Below are positions 25,736 to 34,821 of a stretch of 64,000 bases of DNA, piece after piece (positions within the stretch are counted from its first letter, which is position 1; each line of letters starts with the position of its first letter). The position numbers and the translations under genes were made by a program. The notes under the pieces were generated by a model. That model ran no database searches. It saw only the letters and a list, made by a program, of their open reading frames with translations, and was not told the origin of the DNA. Source of the stretch: JANQQC01 sp965262255 (GTDB lineage: Bacteria > Pseudomonadota > Alphaproteobacteria > Caulobacterales > Hyphomonadaceae); assembly GCA_965262255.1 (NCBI GenBank), contig OZ253505.1, positions 1,116,001 through 1,180,000 of the forward strand, in the 5' to 3' direction.

Positions 25736-27079
25736 ATGATGGAACAAGCTCTAACTCGAAAGTCGATCCTGTTTCAGACAGGCCCACTTGTTTTATCGCA
25801 AGCGGCCATTGCAACAACTGGAGTCGTGGATACCGTCGTAATAGGAATTTTTGATGACAAAGTAGCGTTGGCTGCTGTCGCTATTGCTTCGGTTACTTTC
25901 AGTTTCATTTATTGGAGCTTCGGTTTCTTACGGATGTCCACAACGGGACTTGTCGCTCAGGCCATTGGTGCAGAAGACATACCCGAATCTAAAGCCGTTT
26001 TCTTGCGAGCTCTACTGCTGGGTTTAACCTTTGGAATAGGGCTAATTGTACTTTCTCCTATACTCACGTGGCTCGCATTAGAATTGTTCGTTGCAGAAAT
26101 CGATGTGGAGTTTCTTGCGCAGGAGTACTTTAACTTTCGAATATGGGGTGCCCCCGCTCTGCTTATGTCGTTTGGAATTTCCGGGTGGTTAATCGGAAGA
26201 GGACAAACTGGGAAACTCTTAATCTTTCAAATCGTTCTGAATGGAGTCAACGCAGTGCTAGACGCGATATTCGTCGCATTACTTGACTGGGGACCGGCTG
26301 GAATTGGAGCAGGTACTGCTATCGCCGAATGGGTAGCGTTGCTCGTTGGATTTTGGTTCGTTCGAGGCACCTTTCAAGGATTCAGTCGTTTGTTTGATGG
26401 CACGAAGCTCAAATTCTTGTTAGCGGTCGATCGAGACATTTTTATTCGTACTATAGCCTTGGTGAGTTGCATATTTTGGTTCACGCGAGCGGGAACCACA
26501 ATGGATACTGGAACAGTCGCAGGAAACCAAGTCTTGCTGCAGTTTATTGCGGTATCCGCCTTCGTGCTGGACAGTTTTGCGTTGGTACTAGAAAAGGAAG
26601 CTGGTGAGGCATTTGGCCGGAATGATCGTCAAATGCTTCTTAGATCAGTTAGGCTAACTGCTGAGTTAGCAATAATGTTCGCCCTTGTTATCTCTCTAAT
26701 TTATATGTTCATCGGAACGACAGTTATACGGTCGATTATAAGTGATCAGACAGCGATGTCGGTTGCTTTGGCCTACCTTCCATTTTGCGCGGTCATCCCT
26801 ATAGTCGGAGTAGCCGCTTGGCAACTTGATGGTTTGTTCCTTGGTGTCACCAAAGGGAGAGTGCTTCGAAATGCAGGGATCGTTGCGGCAGTTCTTTACC
26901 TGTGTACAGATTTGGTTCTCAGACCGAAGTTCGGTAACGCGGGACTATGGTGGGCATTCATCATGATGTATGTGTATCGTGCGGGTTGTCTCGCGTTCTT
27001 TGTCCCCGCTCTTGTCAATGAAGTGTATGATTGCAAACAAACCAAGAAACCGTTATCTCATGATAGACCTCAGCAATAA
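25736..27079 (+). CDS. MATE-family efflux transporter, DinF-like
   Basis: Multidrug and toxin extrusion carrier that exports cationic or other compounds using a Na+ or H+ gradient. The 447 residues form about 12 membrane helices in two related halves, opening with LVLSQAAIATTGVVDTVVIG, which is the MATE N-terminal motif. The C-terminal half has GVAAWQLDGLFLGVTKGRVLRNAG, as in the DinF subfamily. Two Met codons open the frame. It stands alone between tRNA-Ser and the toxin-antitoxin pair, and its substrate is unknown. Confidence 0.9.
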   Translation: MMEQALTRKSILFQTGPLVLSQAAIATTGVVDTVVIGIFDDKVALAAVAIASVTFSFIYWSFGFLRMSTTGLVAQAIGAEDIPESKAVFLRALLLGLTFGIGLIVLSPILTWLALELFVAEIDVEFLAQEYFNFRIWGAPALLMSFGISGWLIGRGQTGKLLIFQIVLNGVNAVLDAIFVALLDWGPAGIGAGTAIAEWVALLVGFWFVRGTFQGFSRLFDGTKLKFLLAVDRDIFIRTIALVSCIFWFTRAGTTMDTGTVAGNQVLLQFIAVSAFVLDSFALVLEKEAGEAFGRNDRQMLLRSVRLTAELAIMFALVISLIYMFIGTTVIRSIISDQTAMSVALAYLPFCAVIPIVGVAAWQLDGLFLGVTKGRVLRNAGIVAAVLYLCTDLVLRPKFGNAGLWWAFIMMYVYRAGCLAFFVPALVNEVYDCKQTKKPLSHDRPQQ

Positions 27080-27109
27080 TTGCTTGCAATCTTGCGGAAA
27101 AGGTATAAT
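27080..27109 (+). promoter_or_regulatory. Possible promoter of the DarT1-NADAR pair
   Basis: TATAAT at 27104-27109 with TTGCTT 18 nt upstream (27080-27085), about 80 nt before the GTG at 27191. The -10 box is perfect, the -35 box weak. Confidence 0.4.
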
Positions 27110-27190
27110 ATCAAAATGGAATATAGAACTTCGTTCTCAAGATTCAGTTTCCTCGTCCCTTCAGAAAAATTCATCAAATAGAGTATCAAA

Positions 27191-27770
27191 GTGACCAATA
27201 CCCCCCCCCTCAAAACTTTCAGATCGCCAAATTGAAATTTTAAGAATTATAAGCGAACGGAAAATCCGTCGCTTAGTTCACTTCACTGACAAACGAAATC
27301 TAGAAACGATATTGGAGTATGGCCTTCTATCAGTTACTGAACTGAAACGAAAGGGGTTGAAAGCGCATACTAATGACTTTAAAAGACTAGACGGAAGAGA
27401 AAACAAAATTTCTTGTTCAGTCTCAATTCCTAACCACTATACACTGCAAGATTTTAACCGCAAAAATCAAAGCGAGTGGATATTAGTTGAGATTGATCCT
27501 ATGGTTTGCGTCTACAAAGATTGCGAATTTTTTTATACTAATGCTGCAAATTCCGTATTCGGGTCTGACGAATTTCGATGGAATACGCCTGAAGATTTTT
27601 CCGAACTGTTTAGAAATCCCATTGAGTACCCCATCTCGTACGGTACTAGAACGCTATGGAGAAAAGGAAAACCGAAAGATGAACCTACCTGCGTACAAGC
27701 GGAAGTTATGATTAGGAAAAAAATCTCAAAAAAATACCTCGGAAAATGGCAACCTTTGAATGTCGGTTAA
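27191..27770 (+). pseudogene. darT1: DarT1-like DNA ADP-ribosyltransferase toxin, 5' frame off by one at a C9 tract
   Basis: DarT enzymes use NAD+ to ADP-ribosylate single-stranded DNA bases; the DarT1 branch modifies guanine. The open frame from 27195 reads RRLVHFTDKRNLETILEYGLLS, the NAD-binding start of the family, then CSVSIPNHYTLQDF, WILVEIDP and, near the end, CVQAEVMIRKKI, whose Glu is the expected catalytic residue. The reading frame has no usable start upstream of the key His. GTG at 27191 is one base out of frame across the C9 run at 27201-27209; with eight C the frame is continuous and gives about 193 residues. The TTG at 27312 would lack the NAD-binding His. So the toxin is phase-off, mutated, or affected by a homopolymer error. 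It lies directly before its NADAR partner. Confidence 0.75.
27201..27209 (+). repeat. C9 homopolymer at the start of the DarT1-like toxin
   Basis: Nine C separate the GTG at 27191 from the toxin frame. Nine C sends translation to TGA after about 15 codons; eight C opens the full gene. The geometry mirrors the G9 tract at 7280-7288. Confidence 0.65.
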
Positions 27771-27781
27771 ATGGGAAACAG

Positions 27782-27856
27782 AGAGATGAAGCGACCGCCC
27801 GCGTACAAGCAGAGGTAATGCTGAGAAAGTATCTCAAAAACACACATAAAAAATGA
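27782..27856 (+). repeat. Duplicated remnant of the DarT1 C-terminus
   Basis: Just after the toxin stop, a 24-codon frame reads RDEATARVQAEVMLRKYLK and then stops. It matches KDEPTCVQAEVMIRKKISKKYL at the toxin's end, and the DNA is also similar (gcgtacaagc shared). It is either a partial tandem duplication of the toxin's 3' end or the scar of a second darT1 copy lost by recombination. Confidence 0.7.
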
Positions 27857-27883
27857 ACACGTTTGACTGTCAGAGAAAAATAA

Positions 27884-28594
27884 ATGGCTACTCGAAAATT
27901 ATTTTCTCCATCGCGAAATTCTACAGAATGGGTAGATGCGCGGGAAGTTGATTTTACCTGGTTTCCTGGTTACTCGATATCCCAAAAACAAAGGTCTATA
28001 GATTCTCTTCACAAGAATGCTCAAAAGAAATTTGGGATCGACAAAATTTTGGAAGTCTCTACAAAATCCCCTGAACCTGTTGGAGTGCGAGCAAGTGCTT
28101 TTAAATTAGAGTATAATTCCCCCTTTGGTATGTTATCAAGTGTAGAAAGATTCTATCAGGGAAGTAAAGTTTTTGAACGCGGAGACGGACCAAACACTGA
28201 TATTTACGACAACCACGATTTCAGATTTAACTCTGATTCGAGATTGAAAAAATTTGGAGTTTTGAAGCACTTTGAATTTAATGAAGTGAAATGGGAGTTA
28301 GAAGAACCATTTTACGATTGGCTTTATCTAAACGCTTTAGTACAGAATCCTGAATTAATTGAAGGTCTAAATAAATATGACGCGTTTACTGACATAGAGT
28401 TCAATCATATTAAAGCATACAACTGTCAAGCGCATTCCGTTGCACTTTATCTTTCAATTAAAGACGAAGTCAATGTAGAAAATTTACTAAAAGACAAACA
28501 AAATTTTATTAAGTTTTTGAAACGTCAACAGATTGACGAACGATCGTCTTCCGAATCAAAGATTGAAAATAGTCAAGGCAAACTAGATCTGTAG
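27884..28594 (+). CDS. NADAR-family antitoxin associated with DarT1
   Basis: NADAR-domain hydrolases remove ADP-ribose, and those beside DarT1 reverse guanine ADP-ribosylation of DNA. The 236 residues match that group: FTWFPGYSISQKQRSIDSLH (about 24-43), LEVSTKSPEPVGVRASAF, FYQGSKVFERG (about 90-100) and YDAFTDIEFNHIKAYNCQAHSVALYL (about 165-190). The C-terminal 20 residues are Ser/Glu-rich. The gene is intact although the toxin frame is not, as expected when an antitoxin must be kept. Its last 22 bp overlap the 3' end of pyrD on the opposite strand. Confidence 0.82.
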   Translation: MATRKLFSPSRNSTEWVDAREVDFTWFPGYSISQKQRSIDSLHKNAQKKFGIDKILEVSTKSPEPVGVRASAFKLEYNSPFGMLSSVERFYQGSKVFERGDGPNTDIYDNHDFRFNSDSRLKKFGVLKHFEFNEVKWELEEPFYDWLYLNALVQNPELIEGLNKYDAFTDIEFNHIKAYNCQAHSVALYLSIKDEVNVENLLKDKQNFIKFLKRQQIDERSSSESKIENSQGKLDL

Positions 28595-29607
28595 CGCTCA
28601 TAAGAAACAAGTTCATTAATTAGTTGTAGTCCCCGAAAGGTCAGTCCCGTATACAGCTGAACTGCTTGCGCTCCTGCATCAAGCTTAGACTGAACATTCT
28701 CTGCGCCAAATATCCCTCCAACGCCAATTATATCTAAACGGTCACCAATTTCACTGGCAAATGCTTTTAAAATTTCTGTAGACAAAGACATTAGCGGTTT
28801 GCCAGATAAACCACCAGTCTCCTCTCTATGTCCGCTTATCATGGTTTCTGGACGTAACACCGTAGTATTTGAAACAATCAATCCATGTAGATAGGGAGCT
28901 TCCAACGATACTTTAGCTATCTGCTTTATAGATTTTTCCTCCAAATCGGGGGCGACTTTCAAGAACACCGGACAAAATTTTTCATTACAGCTCAAAGATT
29001 CTGCTTCCCGTCCTACTTGATCCAAAAGAATCTTTAATTCGTCAATGTATTGGAGATTCCGCAATCCCGGAGTGTTAGGCGATGAGACATTAAGAGTGAT
29101 GTAATCTGCGTACGTCCACACAGCCCGCATTCCAGCTATATAGTCGTCAATTGCCGTTCCTGCTTCAACGCTTTTTCTATTGGCCCCTAAATTTACACCA
29201 ACAGGCCCAAGTCGATTTTTCGAAACAGATAGTTTGCGAACGAATCTCTCTAAGCCCAAATTATTAAACCCGAGCCTATTAATTACGCCTTGATCTTCTT
29301 CTAAACGAAATATTCGAGGCGATGGATTTCCGGATTGTGGCTTCGGAGTAACTGTGCCACACTCAACAAAGCCGAAGCCAAGCTTTAGCATAGCGTCAAA
29401 AACGTCAGCATTCTTATCGAAACCTGCGGCTAAACCAATCCGATTCGCAAGTTTAAGCTTAGAGTTTTTCAGAGTTACACCGGCATTTGACGGACACTTT
29501 ACTTTGGTAGCGACTTCTGCCAACCCATATTTCAATGCCAGAATCGTCCATTTGTGCGCTGTCTCTGGCGGTAATAACCTTGCCAAGTATGTCAGAAAAT
29601 TTAGCAA
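28573..29607 (-). CDS. pyrD: Dihydroorotate dehydrogenase (quinone), class 2
   Basis: Oxidises dihydroorotate to orotate with FMN and passes electrons to the quinone pool at the inner membrane (pyrimidine synthesis). The 344 residues show an N-terminal amphipathic helix (LLPPETAHKWTILALKYG), NRIGLAAGFDKNADV, the class 2 catalytic-Ser region YITLNVSSPNTPGLR and the FMN phosphate site IGVGGIFGAE. It lies immediately downstream of the aminotransferase, with 7 bp between the genes. Confidence 0.96.
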   Translation of the reverse strand: MLNFLTYLARLLPPETAHKWTILALKYGLAEVATKVKCPSNAGVTLKNSKLKLANRIGLAAGFDKNADVFDAMLKLGFGFVECGTVTPKPQSGNPSPRIFRLEEDQGVINRLGFNNLGLERFVRKLSVSKNRLGPVGVNLGANRKSVEAGTAIDDYIAGMRAVWTYADYITLNVSSPNTPGLRNLQYIDELKILLDQVGREAESLSCNEKFCPVFLKVAPDLEEKSIKQIAKVSLEAPYLHGLIVSNTTVLRPETMISGHREETGGLSGKPLMSLSTEILKAFASEIGDRLDIIGVGGIFGAENVQSKLDAGAQAVQLYTGLTFRGLQLINELVSYERYRSSLP

Positions 29608-29614
29608 TGTTTTT

Positions 29615-30820
29615 TTAAGTCAGCGATGAGCAGAACCGCTTAATTCGCTGCATCCCCTCCTCCAAGGCCTCAGTACTAAGTGCGTAAGAAATTCGGAACG
29701 CAGGTGATAAACCGAAAGCCTCCCCGAATACAACTGCAACTTTCTCCTGCTGAAGAAGTTCAGAAGCGAAATCTTTGTCTGTCTCTATAATCTTTCCCGA
29801 AGGCGATCTCCTGCCGATGATTCCCTCACAACTTGGATAGACATAGAATGCTCCTTCCGGTGTCTTACAGGATAATCCTTCACTCTCATTCAAACAATTG
29901 ATAACGATGTCTCGTCGAGTTTTAAACACTTCGTTTCTTTCTGACAAAAATGCGTGCGATCCATTTAATGCCGCTACTGAAGCGCATTGAGAAATAGTAC
30001 AAGCGTTCGAAGTCGATTGGCTCATAACCTTGCTCATAGCCTTAACAACATCGGCGGGTCCGGCTGCGTAACCGATTCTCCACCCCGTCATAGCGTAGGC
30101 CTTCGAAACACCGTTGGTTGTCAAGGTTCGATCATAAAGTTTAGGTTCTACCTGCGCAATTGTTGAAAATTCAAATCCGTCATACACGATAAATTCGTAC
30201 ATATCATCAGTCAGAATGTAGACGTGCGGGTGCCGTAATAAAACCTGAGCTAATGCACTTAGCTCGGCCCGTGTGTACGCAAAACCTGTTGGATTCGAAG
30301 GCGAATTGAGAATCAACCATTTAGTCTTAGGGGAGATAGCCTGCTCTAAAAGTTCAGGTGTCAACTTACGGTTTGCTTCAGTCGTACATTCGACAATAAC
30401 AGGAGAACCTCCAGCTAATTTTGTCATATCGGGGTACGATACCCAGTAAGGCGCGGGAATAATTACCTCGTCCCCGGCATTAATTGTTGCCAGTAAAGCG
30501 TTAAAAATGACAGCCTTTCCTCCGGGAGACACGATGACCTGTGACGGCTCATATGACAGATCATTATCGCGTTTAAACTTAGCACACACTGCTTCTTTAA
30601 GCTCTGGCATTCCTCCAACGGCAGTATACTTAGTTTGACCATCTGCGATTGCCTGGTAGGCCGCCTCTTTTATGTGGTCTGGGGTATCGAAATCTGGTTC
30701 ACCAGCCCCAAATCCAATTACATCTTGTCCCGCTCGCCGAAGTTCCATGGCCTTAGCGGTTACGACCAATGTTGGTGACGGTTGAACTCGATTGACCGCC
30801 TCACTTAACTGAATACTCAT
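29615..30820 (-). CDS. Pyridoxal-phosphate aminotransferase, aspartate type (class I)
   Basis: Transaminates aspartate with 2-oxoglutarate; related enzymes also use aromatic amino acids or prephenate. The 401 residues show GAGEPDFDTPDHIKEAA, the NSPSNPTGFAYTRAEL loop, DDMYE and the PLP-lysine context NGVSKAYAMTGWRIGY (Lys about 239), with a C-terminal FRISYALS that holds the substrate-binding Arg. It belongs to the AspB/Ib subgroup common in alphaproteobacteria. Exact substrate range cannot be read. Confidence 0.9.
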   Translation of the reverse strand: MSIQLSEAVNRVQPSPTLVVTAKAMELRRAGQDVIGFGAGEPDFDTPDHIKEAAYQAIADGQTKYTAVGGMPELKEAVCAKFKRDNDLSYEPSQVIVSPGGKAVIFNALLATINAGDEVIIPAPYWVSYPDMTKLAGGSPVIVECTTEANRKLTPELLEQAISPKTKWLILNSPSNPTGFAYTRAELSALAQVLLRHPHVYILTDDMYEFIVYDGFEFSTIAQVEPKLYDRTLTTNGVSKAYAMTGWRIGYAAGPADVVKAMSKVMSQSTSNACTISQCASVAALNGSHAFLSERNEVFKTRRDIVINCLNESEGLSCKTPEGAFYVYPSCEGIIGRRSPSGKIIETDKDFASELLQQEKVAVVFGEAFGLSPAFRISYALSTEALEEGMQRIKRFCSSLT

Positions 30821-30988
30821 TTTTTATCTCTCTCGAATTCCTTAAAATTGAAAGAATGCGTGAATTGTATTAACCTCTTTGACTCTTAACCGAACGTGGT
30901 ACTCCATACCACATTGCTCCGAAAGCGTCACAGATTCTAGTGTGTTCAATTCTACATTAGTATCATAATACGGTAAAACAGAAGGATC

Positions 30989-32872
30989 ATGGAAAAGGAC
31001 GATTTCCAACTTAATCAGCCGCTCGAAGGTGTCGATCTGATCAAAGATCAACTAAAACGACTTCCCGCCTCGCCAGGCGTGTACCGTATGCTGGGAGAGA
31101 ACAACGAAGTACTCTATGTGGGAAAAGCTAAAAGCCTCATAGACCGCGTTTCAAGTTACTCTCGATTAGGAGGGCATAACCAACGGATCGCCTCTATGAT
31201 TATGCTGACTCGGGCAATGGAATTTGTTGTCACAGAAACGGAATCTGAAGCTCTATTACTTGAAGCCAGCCTTATCAAATCGCTGAAACCGCGATTCAAT
31301 GTACTCCTTCGCGACGACAAATCTTTTCCGTACATTCTGATCCGGCGAGATTCAAAGAATAATGCCCCGCAAATTATGAAATATAGGGGTACAAAAAAAG
31401 AGAAAGGTGACTATTTCGGTCCGTTCGCAAGCGTAAACGCAGTTCGCCAAACCTTAGATCTGATGCAAAAAGCTTTTCTTTTGAGAACATGCGATGATTC
31501 AATCTTCGAAACTCGTTCACGTCCTTGCATGTTACATCAGATCAAAAGGTGTTCTGCGCCTTGCGCAGGAGCCGTATCAACCGAGGAGTACGCTGCCCTT
31601 GTGAAACAAGCAAAAAATTTCCTAAAAGGAAAAGGCACCGACCTGCAGAAAGACATGGCGGAAGAAATGGAGATCGCTTCCGAATTGATGGACTTTGAGA
31701 AAGCCGCCATTTTGAGAGATAGAATTAGAGCCTTAGCGTATGTTCGTTCAAAACAAGACATCGGTTCGATAGGAATCGACGACATAGATATTTTCGCGGT
31801 ATCTAACAAGGGCGGTCATTCATGTGTTCAAGTTTTCTTTATACGGGCAGGTCAAAACTGGGGAACGCATGCCTTTTACCCGAAACACCAGCGTGAAACC
31901 GAACCTCAAGAAATCATCACAGCGTTTGTCGCCCAGTTTTACGAAAAAAGACCTCCACCTCGTCTAATAGTTACAAACATCAAGCCAGACCAAGATACGC
32001 TACTCGCCGACGCACTGAGCTTATCTGCCGATAGAAAAGTAAAGATCGAATGTCCAAAACGTGGTCGCAAACGCGAGCTAATCCTAATGGCGCAACGCAA
32101 TGCCGAAGCGGCGCTAGCGAGAAAACTCGCCGAAACGGGAAGTCAATTAGAACTTCTAAAAGGCGTGGCGGAAACATTTAAATTGTCGTCGCCACCTGAA
32201 AGAATAGAAATTTACGACAACAGTCACATTCAAGGAAGTAACGCTGTCGGTGCGATGGTCGTATCCGGCCCCGAAGGGTTTCTGAAAAACCAGTATCGAA
32301 AGTTCAATATAAAAGACGAAAAACTCGAACCCGGCGACGATTTTGGCATGATGCGCGAAGTTTTCCGACGGCGGTTCCTGAGAGCAATTAAAGAACGAGA
32401 CGAAAAGAATGTTAGCAACTGGCCTGATCTAGTCTTGATTGATGGCGGGCCCGGACAGTTAAGCTCAGTTATAAAATCGTTGGAAGAAATTGGGCTTACG
32501 CCCGATGACGTTCCTTTAGTGGCTATAGCTAAAGGCCCCGATCGAAACGCAGGACGGGAACAATTCTACGTACCCAATCGACCGCCCTTCCGCCTACCCG
32601 AAAAATCACCAGTTCTATATTATTTACAGAGACTTAGAGACGAGGCTCACCGCTGGGCAATAGGAGCGCATAGAACGCGGCGATCCTCTGACGTTAGGCG
32701 AAGTCCACTTGACGAAATTAAGGGGGTAGGACCTGCCAGAAAGAAAGCCCTTCTGCATAGATTTGGCTCTGCAAAAGCTGTCTCCCAAGCAAAGCTGGTA
32801 GATATTGCATCGGTCGATGGCATAAACAGCGCCACAGCCGAAAAGATTTTTAACCATTTCCGCGGTGGCTAA
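30989..32872 (+). CDS. uvrC: Excinuclease ABC subunit C
   Basis: UvrC makes both incisions around a DNA lesion held by UvrB in nucleotide excision repair. The 627 residues contain the GIY-YIG endonuclease (PGVYRMLGENNEVLYVGKAKSL, residues about 30-50), a Cys-rich stretch (CMLHQIKRCSAPCAG), a UVR motif (about residues 215-245), the RNase H-like C-terminal endonuclease (IEIYDNSHIQGSNAVGAMV, LVLIDGGPGQL) and terminal helix-hairpin-helix motifs (IKGVGPARKKALLHRFG). The length is normal. It starts divergently from the aminotransferase. Confidence 0.97.
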   Translation: MEKDDFQLNQPLEGVDLIKDQLKRLPASPGVYRMLGENNEVLYVGKAKSLIDRVSSYSRLGGHNQRIASMIMLTRAMEFVVTETESEALLLEASLIKSLKPRFNVLLRDDKSFPYILIRRDSKNNAPQIMKYRGTKKEKGDYFGPFASVNAVRQTLDLMQKAFLLRTCDDSIFETRSRPCMLHQIKRCSAPCAGAVSTEEYAALVKQAKNFLKGKGTDLQKDMAEEMEIASELMDFEKAAILRDRIRALAYVRSKQDIGSIGIDDIDIFAVSNKGGHSCVQVFFIRAGQNWGTHAFYPKHQRETEPQEIITAFVAQFYEKRPPPRLIVTNIKPDQDTLLADALSLSADRKVKIECPKRGRKRELILMAQRNAEAALARKLAETGSQLELLKGVAETFKLSSPPERIEIYDNSHIQGSNAVGAMVVSGPEGFLKNQYRKFNIKDEKLEPGDDFGMMREVFRRRFLRAIKERDEKNVSNWPDLVLIDGGPGQLSSVIKSLEEIGLTPDDVPLVAIAKGPDRNAGREQFYVPNRPPFRLPEKSPVLYYLQRLRDEAHRWAIGAHRTRRSSDVRRSPLDEIKGVGPARKKALLHRFGSAKAVSQAKLVDIASVDGINSATAEKIFNHFRGG

Positions 32873-32946
32873 ATTTCCGACTTGGGGTAAGTAGATTTGA
32901 TCAAGCCAAGTCGATAAATTCACCAAAAAGCTGAGTACGACAACTG

Positions 32947-34614
32947 CTAGTTTCGGGAAAATTTCTTAAACCTTGGTCGTTTAGGTTCAACAGCATCCTC
33001 GCCAAGTCGACGTTTCTTATCTTCAACATAGTCTGTGAAACTCCCCTCAAACCATTCAACATGGCTATCGCCTTCAAATGCCAAAATATGAGTCGCCATA
33101 CGATCCAAAAACCAACGGTCGTGACTAATGATTACCGCGCAACCCGGAAAACCATCTAAGCCTTCTTCTAAGGCTTGAAGTGTCTCCACGTCTAAATCGT
33201 TTGTCGGTTCATCAAGTAATAACAAGTTTGCGCCTGTTCGTAACATTTTGGCTAAATGGACTCGGTTACGTTCTCCGCCTGAAATTAGTCCGACTTTTTT
33301 CTGTTGGTCGGTTCCTTTGAAATTGAATGCTCCAAGATAGGCACGAGAATGAACTTCTACTCCTCCAAGATCGATGACATCTAATCCGTCAGACACTTCC
33401 TCCCAAACAGTTTTCGAAGCCGTCAACTTGTCTCGAGACTGATCGACATAACCAAGTTTGACTGTTTCGCCAATCTTCAATCTTCCTCCATCAGGTTCCT
33501 CTTGGCCAATGATCATTTTGAACAATGTAGACTTACCTGCCCCGTTAGGGCCAATCACACCAACAATACCGCCTGGAGGTAACCTAAACGATAAGTCTTC
33601 AATTAATAAATTGTCCGCAAATCCTTTACGCAGATTATCAACCTCTAAGACCATGCCGCCAAGACGCGGCCCAGGCGGAATTTTTATTTGTGCAGTTAAG
33701 ACTTTTTCTTTTTCGGCCTGCGAAGCCAGTTCTTCGTAACGTTGAATTCTGGATTTTGATTTTGCCTGCCTTGCCTTAACTCCCGACCTAACCCACTTTA
33801 GCTCAGACTGCAACGTACGTTGCCGCGCTCGATTCTCGCGAGATTCCTGCTCCATTCGTTTAGCTTTTTGTTCGATCCAAGAAGAGTAATTACCTTGATA
33901 CGGAATGCCGCGCCCGCGATCAAGTTCGAGAATCCATCCTGTAATATCATCCAAAAAATATCGATCGTGCGTGACCAGTATTACGCATCCGGGAAAATTG
34001 ATAAGGTAGTTTTGAAGCCAAGCAACTGTTTCCGCATCCAAGTGGTTTGTTGGTTCATCCATTAAGATCATGTCAGGTTTTGATAGTAACAATTGACAAA
34101 TCGCGACACGGCGAATCTCTCCACCAGAAAGTGCTTCCACACTAGCCGTTTCCTCTGGACATCGAAGAGCCTCCATCGCCATTTGAATCTTTGAATCAAA
34201 GTCCCAAGCATCGGCGGAATCAATTTTTTCTTGGAGTTCCGTCATTTGCTCCATAAGTTCGTCGGTGTATTCTTCCCCTAACTTCGCTGAAATAGCATTG
34301 AACTCTTCAAGCATTATCTTTTCAGCGCACTGCGACGCTATGTTGTCGAACACATTCAGTGAGTTATCAAGTTGGGGTTCTTGCGGCAAGTAACCAACTC
34401 GAATTCCTTTGGCGGCCTCGGCTTCTCCATTGAATTCCTTATCCTGCCCCGCCATAATTTTTAGCAAGGTGGACTTTCCTGCGCCGTTTACCCCAACCAC
34501 GCCGATTTTGGCATTGGGCAGAAACGAAAGATTGATATTTTCAAAAACCTTTTTTCCGCCCGGGTAAGTCTTCGAAAGTTGTTGCATATTAAATACGTAT
34601 TGCGGTCCAGCCAT
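32947..34614 (-). CDS. ettA: Energy-dependent translational throttle protein EttA
   Basis: ABC-F protein that binds the ribosomal E site and gates entry into elongation according to ATP/ADP. The 555 residues hold two ABC domains with Walker A GVNGAGKST (about 39-47) and GPNGAGKST (about 358-366), signatures LSGGE and ISGGE, and Walker B ILMDEPTNHLD and LLLDEPTNDLD. The arm region and the short linker (EQKAKRMEQESRENRARQRTL) are typical of EttA. No membrane domain is present. It converges with uvrC. Confidence 0.96.
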   Translation of the reverse strand: MAGPQYVFNMQQLSKTYPGGKKVFENINLSFLPNAKIGVVGVNGAGKSTLLKIMAGQDKEFNGEAEAAKGIRVGYLPQEPQLDNSLNVFDNIASQCAEKIMLEEFNAISAKLGEEYTDELMEQMTELQEKIDSADAWDFDSKIQMAMEALRCPEETASVEALSGGEIRRVAICQLLLSKPDMILMDEPTNHLDAETVAWLQNYLINFPGCVILVTHDRYFLDDITGWILELDRGRGIPYQGNYSSWIEQKAKRMEQESRENRARQRTLQSELKWVRSGVKARQAKSKSRIQRYEELASQAEKEKVLTAQIKIPPGPRLGGMVLEVDNLRKGFADNLLIEDLSFRLPPGGIVGVIGPNGAGKSTLFKMIIGQEEPDGGRLKIGETVKLGYVDQSRDKLTASKTVWEEVSDGLDVIDLGGVEVHSRAYLGAFNFKGTDQQKKVGLISGGERNRVHLAKMLRTGANLLLLDEPTNDLDVETLQALEEGLDGFPGCAVIISHDRWFLDRMATHILAFEGDSHVEWFEGSFTDYVEDKKRRLGEDAVEPKRPRFKKFSRN

Positions 34615-34782
34615 AACTAATCCCTTTAATCGCTAAACGAGAAAATTTGAAACGCCTCCTATACTCGCATTAAGTAATCTTAGTAACAAAAAAATAGAGC
34701 ATCTAAGCATTGGTTTGCCAAGAGAAAGAAATTTCTTGCTCCAACGGTAAATCAGCTAGGAAACATAGAAGGTCGCAAGCGT

Positions 34783-34812
34783 TTGTTATAGTGCGATCCA
34801 ATTTTTTATAAT
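34783..34812 (+). promoter_or_regulatory. Promoter of the M20 peptidase gene
   Basis: TTGTTA (34783-34788), an 18-nt spacer and TATAAT (34807-34812). The expected transcript start is near 34819, only a few bases before the GTG at 34822, which favours translation from the ATG at 34840. Confidence 0.55.
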
Positions 34813-34821
34813 TTCACTCTT

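Noticed and set aside
25383..28594. Genomic-island hypothesis: integration at tRNA-Ser bringing MATE and the toxin-antitoxin pair
   Set aside because: No integrase and no repeat of the tRNA 3' end were seen downstream, so an att-bounded island is not supported.
30842..31051. 69-codon minus-strand frame between aminotransferase and uvrC
   Set aside because: It overlaps the 5' end of uvrC and has no recognised domain.
32878..32913. Inverted repeat CGACTTGG/CCAAGTCG between uvrC and ettA
   Set aside because: The loop is 20 nt and no T tract follows on either side, so a terminator is not supported.
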